Both the position numbers and the translations under genes were made by a program. A DNA stretch of 64,000 bases from Marasmius tenuissimus (lineage: Eukaryota; Basidiomycota; Agaricomycetes; Agaricales; Marasmiaceae), in the NCBI GenBank assembly GCA_029532415.1, contig JAQOTA010000070.1, positions 558,001-622,000 on the forward strand, read 5' to 3'. Of the stretch, positions 37,735-47,906 are shown in pieces (position 1 is the stretch's first letter; each line of letters starts with the position of its first letter). The notes below the pieces were generated by a model that saw only the letters and a program-made list of their open reading frames with translations, did no database searches and was not told the origin of the DNA.

Positions 37735-38550
37735 ATGTCTGCTCCCTCTATAATCCTACAAGTACCCTTGCTGGTCCTCTCGGCGGGGGTTCACCAATAT
37801 GCGGTGAAGCCACCCAGCAAGATACCAGTCATACCACGTCCACCTCAACAGGCATCGTTTCTGGAAAAGGTGGAGTGGGTCTTCATGAAGGTCGCCGCCC
37901 CATGGGCTCGAGTCGAGAGGGTAAGTCCAAGTCTTCATACCCGCATGCCCTCAACAAACTGCCTCACAAAATTCTTCCATTACCTCTCACAGTTGGAAGT
38001 TCACGTCGTCGCTCTCCTCGAGATCATGTTCATCGCTGGGTCCCAATACCCCTTTTACAAAGACTACCTCCCAGATGTCGTCACCCGTACTCCCCTTCCA
38101 GCCGTTCCTTGGAATACGATGGCTTTGAGGCTCACGGGCATACTCATGCAAATTGCTGGTGGCTGGATCCGCATAACGTGCCATCACTATTTGGGTACCG
38201 CGTTCACCTGGAATATTCACAGTGCCAAACCGGAAGACACTAAACTGGTCACCAGCGGCCCGTACTCTGTCGTTCGACATCCGTCGTACACAGGGCGGTT
38301 GATGGGACAAGTTGGTCTCTCCATCTACCATCTGCTACCAGGCTCTTTCGTTCGAGAAAGTGGCATGCTTCATACGTGGGTCGGACAGCTGGCCTTCGCG
38401 TTTTGGATCTGGAGCGCGTTGGCGGTTACTGCGATACTTTCAGTCCTGCGCCCAGGGGTTGAGGATGCGGAGCTCCAGAAGCGGTTCGGGAAGGAATGGG
38501 AGCAGTGGAGTGAGCGAGTCAGGTGGAAAGTAATTCCGGGGGTCTGGTAG
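37735..38550 (+). CDS. Isoprenylcysteine carboxyl methyltransferase-like protein, paralog C
   Basis: Third ICMT-like gene, the only one on the plus strand. Exon 1 is 37735-37920; the intron is 37921-37992 (GTAAGT...CTCACAG, 72 bp, again divisible by three and stop-free); exon 2 is 37993-38550. Spliced length is 247 residues. Motifs: CHHYLGTAFTWNIH, KLVTSGPYSVVRHPSYTG, SIYHLLPGSF, and KEWEQWSERVRWKVIPGVW. Family role: SAM-dependent methyl esterification of prenylcysteine in the ER membrane. It is more diverged from A and B than they are from each other (for example KVEWVFMKVAAPWARVER in place of the IALPHTWLQR block), so it may be the older or functionally distinct copy. Orientation relative to DUF6534 paralog 3 is inverted compared with the other two units. 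Confidence 0.87.
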   Translation: MSAPSIILQVPLLVLSAGVHQYAVKPPSKIPVIPRPPQQASFLEKVEWVFMKVAAPWARVERVSPSLHTRMPSTNCLTKFFHYLSQLEVHVVALLEIMFIAGSQYPFYKDYLPDVVTRTPLPAVPWNTMALRLTGILMQIAGGWIRITCHHYLGTAFTWNIHSAKPEDTKLVTSGPYSVVRHPSYTGRLMGQVGLSIYHLLPGSFVRESGMLHTWVGQLAFAFWIWSALAVTAILSVLRPGVEDAELQKRFGKEWEQWSERVRWKVIPGVW

Positions 38551-39574
38551 ATTACCATGTACGTTTGGAAGTAAAGAAATTAGGTCCCTGACAGATCTCT
38601 CAGGGGTCCGTCACCATATATTGTATCGGTCAAGCTGGCGTTCCTAAATACTTGAGTACATAGACTTCACGAAATTACTTGTAGCGCCGTACGACCCGGT
38701 TATTTGGACTGCAGCCAAACGCGCCTCTCGACGCCGTCTGAGAGTCATTAGCTGGATATCTCTGGGGGCGCGATTATTAGCAACTGAATGACACAGGATC
38801 CGTGTCGTCACGCAACCCCCGTCGAATGGTCGTTTACCTTATACAATTTTAGATCCAGTTCCTTAATCGATCCACGAAGTCACGTATGGCCATTGTGGGC
38901 GCTTGTAGGTGTACATTACAAACCTTCAGGCACGGATTCGAGCCGAACTGACATTCACAGTCCCAGCCCTCCCTGGCCTATCTTGCTGGGTTCTACAGAC
39001 TCTTATCGCAGTGCTACTACAGTACTCAATCGGAATAACTGCAAGTAACTCTTGACTACCTACGGCATTCGCGGCCTTCGACCGTTCGACCGAGTCTGAA
39101 ATCCTGTACTCAATCAACACCGAGTTCTAGAGTTTAAGCTGTACGACAGAAGCGGCCTATCTACGGCTGTCGAAAGACCTTTACTCAGCCAGCATCCCAC
39201 CGGCACTGGGCCATAACTCCATCTTTGTTATCTCGCTGGCCGACTAACGACAAGTCATGATTTGTATTCGAGCAGATATAAGTAATGGCAAGTGGATGTG
39301 AATGCATCTGTGTGTGTCTGTGCTAAGTACGTCGATGTCAATGAATAGGAGAAAAGTAAAGGAAACGAGAAAATGCTAGTTGAGTGAATGGACTATAAGA
39401 TAGGACGTTGTACGAAACCGGCCTAATTGATGTATCTCGGGTCGTGTCGTGCGTATAAACACGTAGCAGAGCAGAGAAACGAACAAACGAAGTTGGCAAG
39501 AAGAGGCAGGCAGCGTGACATGTTACTTCAGCACAGAGAAAGAAACAACGAAACCCCCCTCAGACTCCACCTCT
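38551..39574. other. Intergenic between convergent ICMT paralog C and NST1
   Basis: Shared 3' flank of two convergent genes. Only short frames; I see nothing else. Confidence 0.5.
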
Positions 39575-42500
39575 TCACCCTGAGTGAGGCGGCGGTGTCG
39601 CATTATGAGGAGATATGAACGGGCTCTGGAAGAACGCCCCGTTGGGCTGATGGTGAGGATGAGGATGATGATGCCAATCAGGCCCTCCAGGCAGGCCAAC
39701 ATTCATATGTGTTGCCGCTCCCCAAGGCCCTCTGCCAGCACCACCAAACGGACTGGGAACAGGTCCTCCACTGCCAGGGTGACCCATCCCGATCGGTGCG
39801 TTACTCCAGACAGGAGGCCGTTCACCAATAGCGCTTCGAGGTGGACTGGTCGGCGCACCTGCAGCTCCCCACATCGCGCCACTAGTGGTGGCTCGTCTGC
39901 CCGTCGAGGCGCCGGAGATAACCTCGTCTTCGTCCGCAACGAGGGCTGAGGAGCCTAACACTCCCTTCGGACTTGGGCTTCGTCGAATGGGAGACCCGGA
40001 CCCCGAACTCGGCCCGACGCTACCCTCTCCGTTGTTCCCCCCAACAGCAATAGGCCCACCGCTGCTCCCGCTAACAGATGGCCTAGCGATCGGAGCAAGA
40101 GGGGGCTGGATGGGTCGTCCGATGGGACCCGGAGGCCCAATTGGCTCGACCACTGACATCCTTCGGGGCTGTTGAGGAGACAGCATCGTAGAGCCGCTAG
40201 CCAATGCCGACGTTGTCGATGATGAGGGTAGTATCGGTCCTGCGGACTTGGGGGGAGGTCCAATAGGTGCTGGTGGTCCGCCACCTGGCATACCACCACG
40301 ACCAAATGATTGAGGATCGAACGGACTGGGAGCGTTGCCACCGGGAGGGGCTCCTGGAGCCCCAAAGTTCCTCGGGAGGGCTGAAGGACCGAGGTTGTTC
40401 GGTGCATGAGGGCCACCGGAGATCGGTGGGCCTTGCATGGAAGGACCTGGGCCAAATCCGAACGGTGATGGAGGTGGGAACCGTTGCTGCGCCATTGTCG
40501 GCGACAGAGGTTGAGGAAGCATTCCTGGAGGTGGGCCAAACATTGGAGTCGTTGGAGGCACGTGCTGAGGAAGTTGACCACCGATAGGCGTAGCTGGTGC
40601 TGAGACCTGCTGCGGTATCGGACGTGAGGAATGATGAGGTTGCTGTTGAGGCAGGGGAGGTTGCTGCTGGTGAGGTTGTTGTGGTTGAGGCTGTTGGACA
40701 GGTCGAGGAGGGGTCGTGTTCAAGGAAGTCGTAGAAGATGAAGGAGCAGGCGCATTGTTGTTGCTGGTCGCAACGGACGAAGCAGAATTTGTAGCGGAAA
40801 CGGGAGCGGGCTTGGTGAGGATCGTCTTTGGCGGGCCGTTGGCCTTGGACGGCGCTCTGGGCGATGTCGGCGCCTTGTTATTACGAGCGTTGTTCCTCGC
40901 TGCCTTCTGCTGTTGCTGCTGCTTCTCTCGAGCAGCTTCCCGCTCCTTCTCCTCCTTTTCCTTCCTCTCTCGCTCTTTGCGTTCCCTTTCAGCTCGTTCT
41001 TCCCTCTCCTTCTCTTCCCTCCGAGCCTTTTCAGCCGCCGCCTTCTCGGCTTTCTCGGCTTTCTCAGCTCGAAGCTTCTCCTCCCTCTCCTCCCTGGCTT
41101 TCCTGTCCCTCTCCTCCTTCTCGCGCCTCTCAGCTCTTAACTTTTCCTCCCTCTCCCTCTTCTTCCTCTCCTTCTCGGCTTCCCGCTCTTTCTCCTCCGC
41201 GATTCTCCTCCGCCTCTCTTCCTCCTTCTTCTGTCTTTCCTCCTCCTGAGCTTTCCTCTGAGCTTCTCTCTTCACTCGGTCCTCCTCCCTCCTCCTCCTC
41301 TGATCCTCTTCAAGTGCAGCCTGCTTAGCTTTGGTAGCAGCTTCCTCAGCATGCTTCTCAGCCTCCCTCTTAGCTCGTTCTTCCTCCTTCGCAAGCTTCT
41401 GCTGTCTGTGTGCATAGAGAACAAACAAAGCATTCGTTAGTGGGTACAGCTCCTTTGTATTCGGGGGAGAAGGTCGAGGAGGTCGAGGAACAACAATAAC
41501 CGAAAGAACGGTCAAAACGTATAAAAAGAAAAACTTCATCGTCATATAAAACGCTGCCGTGAATAGCAGTTGCCAGATCGATATCGACATTCGTCGACGA
41601 TGATAAGAATCAAAGAGAAAGTTTGGGGGGAGATGAAGGGGTAATATATATATACTCCCCCCCAAGACACTAGCACCACACACGAGGATGCGGGGCGTGT
41701 AAACAATGAGCTTGTTTACCCCGTACCCAAATGCGTCCCCAATACGACCACCCTCGAAGCGATCATCGATAGAATGAATGGTAGAATTCCGAACTTTCGG
41801 AGCTACGGAGAACCCCAAAAAAGTTCACGCGTGCAATCGACAATCGCCTCGCGTGCAAGGGATTGGGAAGAGTAATCGCCAGAGTGGTGGAGCGGGTGGG
41901 TGGGTGACCAAGTAGAGTAAAGGAAAGGCACAATCAAGGCCCAATCCCTGCCGGATGCACGCCAACAACGCCAGTAGGGTGGCGAGGTGAAGCAAGGAAA
42001 GGAAAGAAAAGCGAAAGACGAGGCACAAGGGTAGTACGAACGCAAACCCCGGTCAGCACGCCAACACCATGAAACCACATAACCCGACGAAACCACAATA
42101 TCCCTGAAAAGCGCGAGCCCAAACGAAAGCCCACAAAACTGGGAACAAGGAAGTAGAACGAAAACTCTCACCTCTTCTTATCCTTCTTCTTCTGGTTAGC
42201 ATTCTGCTTCTTAGCCTCCCTCTCCTTGGACATCTTGTCCTCGTCCTCCAACTCCCTCAACAACTGCAACTGTCTCTCCTGGGCGACCTTTTCCCGGTAA
42301 GCCTGGAGAACCCGTTGCTCAAACATCCGAGCCGCAAAAATGCTGAACATCCGTTTGCCTTCTTCCATTTTTTGCTCTTCGGTCATTACCTAGTAGCGAT
42401 AAGGAATGGATTAGTCTCGTCATAGCAAGGAGGAAACAGGGGGGAAGAGAACGGAGAAGATCATGGAGAAATGAAAAGGAATAAATGTAGATGCGATATG

Positions 42501-44716
42501 ACGTCTAGAATAGCAACGTGGCGTAGAGTCAATCTCGGGAAGGGATATGAATGAAAGTGTCGAGATTTTTCTATGAAAGAGGGGATCCCTATCCAAGCCC
42601 ATCGGTACACCGAGGACGACCCAACAAAGCACCGCGCACGTCGCATCCGAACGGGGAATCGATCGTAGCTGATTGTGCGCAGTGGCCTCGAGCAGAGGCA
42701 AGGAAGGGGAGGCAATGGGCGAAAAAGCGTAAAGAGAGCGAGAGATTACGACGACAACAACCCACCTCTTCCTCTTCATCATCGTCATCTTCCTCCTCGT
42801 CATCATCATCGTCCTCGTCTTCATCGTCGTCGTCGTCCTCATCACCATCGTCCTCATCTCTGTCAAGGAATTGCACAAACGTCAGAATCAGGTAGCAAAA
42901 CCCAGAGAGAAGGAGAAAGGTGAGCGGTGAGCGTGGGGTGGAAAGGAAATAAGAAAGCAACGAAGGTAGGCGGAGGGGCAAAGTCGACATGGGTGCCCCA
43001 GAGGTAGCCATGAAGATGAACATAAAAAGCAGACAGCACGGATTAGACCGTGGATAAGGAGATAAGGATAAGAAGGATATATGTCGGAGTATGTGAAGTG
43101 AATGGAGGAAGGACAACCCACTCGCTATCTTCCGCTACGCCTTTCGCAGCATCCTCTTCCCTTTGCATCCGCCTCTCCGCCAGTTGTTCCATCATCTCGA
43201 GAAACTTTTGGCCGTCGTTCTTGAGGAGATCATCTGCAACTGTAAGGATGTTCCCAGGGCCTGGAGAAGGGCGTTAGTTTCTGGATCGTGTGACAGAACA
43301 GGGAAGAATGGAAGGGGGGGCCAAGAATTAAGAAGCCGGTCTCCGGAAAGTGCGAAATAAGAGTAAGAATGATGACAATTCGAATAATGATGGAAAAACG
43401 CAGGTTGTGAGACTAGAAATAGAACAAGAAGACTCACCAGCGACGGTGAGACTAGTTCCGAGGCTGAACAAGCCGTCTCTCGCTGGGGGGCTCTTTGGAG
43501 GAACTCCATTGACTTTGCGGTCCACGGCCCGGCCGTTGTTAGGATTCGCAGACGGAGGATTGGACCCTGGAGGACGCCTGCGCTGCTGACCGGGCTTTGT
43601 AGGGTAATCCTCTTCGAGCGCGGCGTCGTCTTCTTCTTCCTCGTCGTCGTCGTCCTCTTCCTCATCGTCGTCGTCCTCTTCCTCCTCGTATTCATCTTCT
43701 TCGTAGTCCTCCTCATCGGCATCATCATCATCAAACTCGCTCTCCATCCGAGGATGTGGATGCTGATGTGGATGATGGGTATGAGGCTGTTGCTGCTGTT
43801 GACGAGGATGCGGCGGTTGCTGACTTTGAGGGTGCTTTCCTCCTCGGCCATTGACCTGTACTTGAGGGTGGGTACCCTTGTGGTTCGGAACAGTGGCTCG
43901 TGGAGGATGCTTGCCTTGCTGAGTGTTGTGATGAGGCACATACGGATGGCCAACGACAGCACCGTTCTTGTCGAGCTCAACGGAGCCAGGGAATGGGCCG
44001 GGGCCGGGGGGTGGATCAAGGGCACCGCCAGAACTGAGGTATCGCTGCTGGTAGTTCGCGTACTGTTCTAGCTCCTCGTAATAAGCATCGTACAGTACCT
44101 CGAGCTCTTCCTCTATTGCATTCCTGTTTTGGATTCCATTCCGACCAAAAATCGTAACAAAGAAAAGTTGGGCACGACATGACGAAAAGGCAAGTAGATT
44201 TCGTCAGAAACTCGACCTAAAATCAAAGAGAATTCGGTCGACGTACCGCTTTCGCCCACAAACTGCACAGGAGCAACTGTGCTTCTGCTGTTCCTTCATC
44301 TTTCTCAGCACCGTGTCCTTTTCGATCTTGACCAAATTGCGCCGTTCTTCCTCTCCCAATCCCAGCCAAAATTCTTTGATCCTTTCTCTCTCTTCTGTCG
44401 TGCTCGTGCTCCAGATCTTGCTGTTTATCTTCGGTGCACCAGCCCCTGCTCCTGCAGCAGCACTGCCAGTTCCACCACCTGCAGTCCCAGACGACCGCTG
44501 CTTGCCACTTTGCTGTTGCTGAGCATAACCATGAGGCGGTATTGGTGCCTTTGACTGAGCACGCGCACTAGGTCGAGTATTCTGTCCTTGTTGCTGCTGC
44601 TGCTGGGTAGTGGCCGTCGCAGAGGTAGTGTTTTGCTGAGAGTAGGTCATCGGTTTTTTGCCGATTGAAACTTGACTCGGTTGCTGAGGTTGTTGGTTGG
44701 AACGGGTCACAGCCAT
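39575..44716 (-). CDS. NST1: Stress response protein NST1
   Basis: Fungal NST1, a large low-complexity cytoplasmic protein that modulates salt and stress tolerance. Six exons: 44247-44716, 43438-44123, 43122-43260, 42766-42859, 42172-42389, 39575-41405. They join to 1,145 residues in one frame. The N-terminal NST1 domain (about residues 90-200) has [30 protein letters not shown] and [20 protein letters not shown]. Then come a His/Gln/Pro tract, a long Asp/Glu tract, [20 protein letters not shown], a second acidic tract, and [21 protein letters not shown] Lys/Glu/Arg coiled-coil of roughly 180 residues follows, then a Pro/Gly/Gln-rich disordered C-terminus. This order is the family's hallmark. 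Introns 4 (376 bp) and 5 (766 bp) are long for this window. The start is the Met of [15 protein letters not shown]. It looks intact. Confidence 0.94.
42766..42859 (-). repeat. GAC/GAG trinucleotide tract in NST1 exon 4
   Basis: The exon is almost entirely Asp/Glu codons (tcd/tcc triplets on the plus strand). A similar tract lies at about 43620-43740 in exon 2. Both are prone to length change. Confidence 0.8.
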
Positions 44717-44926
44717 TTTCTTTCCTCTCTTTTCTTAAATCGAAATCGAGAGAACAAGAAAAAATGGTGGTGATGATGGTGCTGTCGATGAGATTTGGGC
44801 GTCGAGTGGCCGTTCCGGGAGAGATTGAAAAAGGATGACTAAGCACTTGAGCGTGGTCCATCGTTGGCTGTGACGAAGCAGAGTCAGGATGGTGTCCATA
44901 TAACGGGGTCTTCCCTAGTCAGCAAT

Positions 44927-45030
44927 GGTGAGATGGCCGAGTGGTCTAAGGCGCTAGATTTAGGTGCTCGGCATTTGCCAAGTCACATGACTCTAGTCTT
45001 CGGGCGTGGGTTCGAATCCCACTCTCATCA
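44927..45030 (+). tRNA. tRNA-Leu(UAG) with a 26-base intron
   Basis: Cloverleaf: acceptor GGTGAGA pairs with TCTCATC (one G-T), D-arm GCCGAGTGGTCTAAGGC, anticodon stem CTAGA/TCTAG with loop TTTAGG...C, a short variable arm, T-arm GTGGGTTCGAATCCCAC. The intron 44965-44990 sits after position 37, the canonical site. Anticodon TAG gives leucine. The A-box (TGGCCGAGTGG) and B-box (GGTTCGAATCC) promoter elements are intact. The variable arm is nine bases, short for a leucine tRNA. Confidence 0.92.
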
Positions 45031-45050
45031 TTTTCGTTTTGACCGTCAAG

Positions 45051-45080
45051 CGTGGGTTCGAATCCTACTTTCATCATGGG
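45051..45080 (+). repeat. tRNA T-arm/acceptor fragment 1
   Basis: CGTGGGTTCGAATCC(T)ACTTTCATCATGGG repeats the 3' end of the tRNA-Leu just upstream, with no matching 5' half. Confidence 0.75.
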
Positions 45081-45114
45081 TCTCTTTTTCTAATTCCGTA
45101 ATTTTGCTCCCTTA

Positions 45115-45140
45115 AGGGTTCGAATCTCACGCCTATCATG
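45115..45140 (+). repeat. tRNA T-arm/acceptor fragment 2
   Basis: AGGGTTCGAATCTCAC followed by GCCTATCATG; a more diverged copy without a 5' half. Confidence 0.6.
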
Positions 45141-45188
45141 CATCTACGCTTATGCCTCCCTTTAAAACTCTCCAGTCTGACATTCCAA

Positions 45189-45230
45189 CTATGTAGCAAG
45201 AAACTCTTTTGAGAAAGGATAGTCAATGTA
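45189..45230 (-). pseudogene. Duplicated C-terminal end of the Old Yellow Enzyme gene
   Basis: Minus strand reads YIDYPFSKEFLAT then a stop, matching SYTDYSFSKEFLATYLGY at the end of the gene at 46821. About 42 bases, clearly the same sequence with several substitutions. Confidence 0.7.
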
Positions 45231-45262
45231 GGGTGTGGGTTCGAATCCCACTTTCATTGTGG
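45231..45262 (+). repeat. tRNA T-arm/acceptor fragment 3
   Basis: GTGTGGGTTCGAATCCCACT then TTCATTGTGGG; the T-stem is perfect but D and anticodon arms are absent. Confidence 0.7.
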
Positions 45263-46740
45263 GTCTCCTTTTTCCTCAATCCCAGAGAGAAATGGCTCTA
45301 ACCAGATCATTTCCTATCTTTAGAATTCATTTGTGACAGAAAAAATTATTTCTGGTCGTTCCATATCAATCTTATCTAACTAGTTTCTCACATGATCACA
45401 CCAAGACCACGTCACTGATGGAGCACATTTCTTATTGCCTCGCTTCGTGCAGTTTTATTCTACTTCCCTCCATATTGTTTAATCTCCTCAAATGATTACA
45501 ACGACACCTACCTGTAGTTCTGTCAAACTTACAGGCTTCCATCAAGAGACTTGGCCTCTGTCAGCATGATGTCAAATAATGTGCTCACTGTTCTCTCAAC
45601 ACACAAGTTACAACAGGTCAGGTTGGTGGCACAACCCAATTAAAAATTTAAATTGACAGCCCTCTGGGCTCTCTTCCCAGGTCAGCTCATTACCACCGTC
45701 ATCAACAACGGATAAGATGGAAAAAGTCTGGCCTCATTTGTCTGTCTGACATGGCAATGATGGCATATTCCTCAGGAAGTTGTACGAACACAGCTATGAG
45801 GGATTTCAAGTGTAGTCAAATGTGCTGAAAATTTTGATGATATGGTGGGAGTAGACATGCTCATGGAAGATGAGTCATCCGAACCAGGTGTGCATGGATG
45901 TCCTTGAAAAAAATTCCCTTGTCCTGACAGTTCATTTCATCTGTGAACCGGATTTGAAACAGGACCACACCACTGTTTGATTTAATTCTATGACCAGAGC
46001 AGAAAGACTATGAGAGCATCAAAGACATCTGCACAAAGCCCCTTTGCACCTTGGCTGCCAATGGTCCAAAGTGAGTTACATGATATCTACTCACACAAAC
46101 AAACCATTTTGACCTTGGTGTTTTAACAGTAATTTTACGCATCTGAGTATGTAACCCAAGAAGCATCCAAAGCTAACACAGGTCAAGTCTGACACTCAAT
46201 ATAATTACTCAAGATGTACTGGACAAGCATGAGGGGGGCACAAAGGAGAGGAGACTTGGAGATGCAGCTAATCCTGCTTGCCGAGCCAAAAAAAGGTGCA
46301 GTACCTCCCCACATTATTTTTGATACTTGAAGGCTCATTATATGTATTTTGCTGGCCTGTAGCTTGGACAGTTCGCTCAAATGAACCACTATTGTGTCTG
46401 GATGCAAGCTACAGTCGGTAGTAACATAATTCATCAAGATACATTTAGATTTATTCGATAGAGGTTGTTTACATGCATTGCAATGGATCGTTTTAATTTG
46501 TTTAAAAGCAACTGATTTGTGGAATTGAGTAGAAAGACTGACTAAGATACAGAATGATCTGTAACGACGTGAAACGAAAAGCAATTGTTTGAAATTGGTC
46601 TATTTTCAATTTTCTCGTTCTATTTCTAACCCAGAGAAATCAAACAAAACCAAACAACGTGAAACGAGCCATTTCTCACTGGGCCTCAATACTTATCATT
46701 CTACGAGGTGGACATCACACTCTCAATTGGTTCTTCCTGT
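45263..46740. other. AT-rich stretch without a gene
   Basis: The largest frame (46183-46584 minus, 133 codons) has no recognisable motif. No inverted repeat or tRNA was seen. It separates the two copies of the T-arm/OYE-end duplication. Confidence 0.45.
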
Positions 46741-46750
46741 CCACTTTGAA

Positions 46751-46782
46751 GGCATGGGTTCAAATCCTACTCTTATCATAAG
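46751..46782 (+). repeat. tRNA T-arm/acceptor fragment 4
   Basis: CATGGGTTCAAATCCTACTC then TTATCATAAG, about 40 bases from the end of the Old Yellow Enzyme pseudogene. The same order (T-arm fragment, then OYE end) occurs at 45115-45230. Confidence 0.65.
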
Positions 46783-47607
46783 TATACTTGCGCTTCTATT
46801 TCTCTATTCTCTTTATACCCTCAATATCCCAGGTATGTAGCGAGAAACTCCTTTGAGAAGGAATAGTCGGTGTAACTGCTTGGATCAGCACTTCCACAAG
46901 TGTAATATTTGTCACGGTCTCCCTTCTCCAGCAGCACGTCCTTCATCAAACAGAAAGGCAGGTCCAGCTGATCAAGCAAGGTCAATTGGCAGACACTATA
47001 CAATAAGCAAGAGAACGGACGTATGTTCACAATGAACTGCCTCCCAAAAGCCACCACATTGCCCTTGGTCTCTGCCACTTCAATGGCCAACTCCCTATCA
47101 TATCCCCCCACTCGACACGAGAACCCTGTTGCCCCAAATCTCCTGAATGAAATCGTTATTGACTCCCTCAGGAACATTTATGACCATATCCCAGCTATCA
47201 GCTCTTGCCTCTTGTACGTGTAAGTACGCCAACCACGGGAATTTATACTTCAACTCTTTCACAAAGTACGCAAACGTCGGTCTTGGGTCCTTCATTCCCA
47301 TTCCTACATTGGTTCTCAGCATTCAGCAGCTCTAGGTGGAACATACGGCTCACCTTGATATGTACTCCAAGGACTAATTTTGACACCCATCCTCACCTCC
47401 CCAATCTCTTGAACCACAGCTTCAACGACTCTCAGAGAAACTGTGCTCTGTTCTCTACGGACCCACCATACCTGTCAGTACAATCATTGCTCATATCCTG
47501 CAGAAACTGGTCAATCAAGTACCCCCCTGCAGTATGGATCTCCACTCCGTCCATCCCGGCCTTCTGCACAGCGTTGACAGCCATGTGAACATATTGTTGG
47601 ACATACT

Positions 47608-47865
47608 TGTTGAGGCAGAGGTCCTGCCCACGCAGTGGCAGCATGGGACAGACTAGCTCACCTGGAGATAGGCTTAGAGGCAGCAACAAGAGTAGTAAAA
47701 TTACTGGTATTGCATGTAGATACAGAGCTACTTATATACTATACAGAGGTGGCTGTAGCTACTATAACGGGAGTGACTAGGAATAGTATAGATCATAGTG
47801 AAACGATTGAAGCATAGATGCAGCCTGATACAACGGTCCATATATCCGGTAGTCCGGATTCAACA
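47608..47865 (-). repeat. 3' LTR of copia element 2
   Basis: TGTTGAGG...TTCAACA, 258 bp. Like the 3' LTR of element 1 it has CAACAAG where both 5' LTRs have CAACGAG. Confidence 0.95.
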
Positions 47866-47875
47866 CTCCCCCTCA
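47866..47875 (-). other. Polypurine tract of copia element 2
   Basis: GAGGGGGAG on the coding strand, abutting the 3' LTR. Confidence 0.85.
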
Positions 47876-47906
47876 CTAAGTGCGGCACAAGTAGAGCATG
47901 AAGCAT

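Noticed and set aside
40716..41328. Plus-strand frames of 166-177 codons, Ser/Leu/Phe-rich
   Set aside because: Antisense shadow of the NST1 Lys/Glu/Arg coiled-coil; low complexity with no independent signal.
43192..44025. 277-codon minus-strand frame rich in Arg/Thr/Met
   Set aside because: Alternative frame over the NST1 acidic tract; the frame used for NST1 gives the family motifs and joins correctly to neighbouring exons.
45051..45262. Additional tRNA genes next to tRNA-Leu
   Set aside because: Only T-arm and acceptor 3' strand are present; no D-arm or anticodon arm precedes them.
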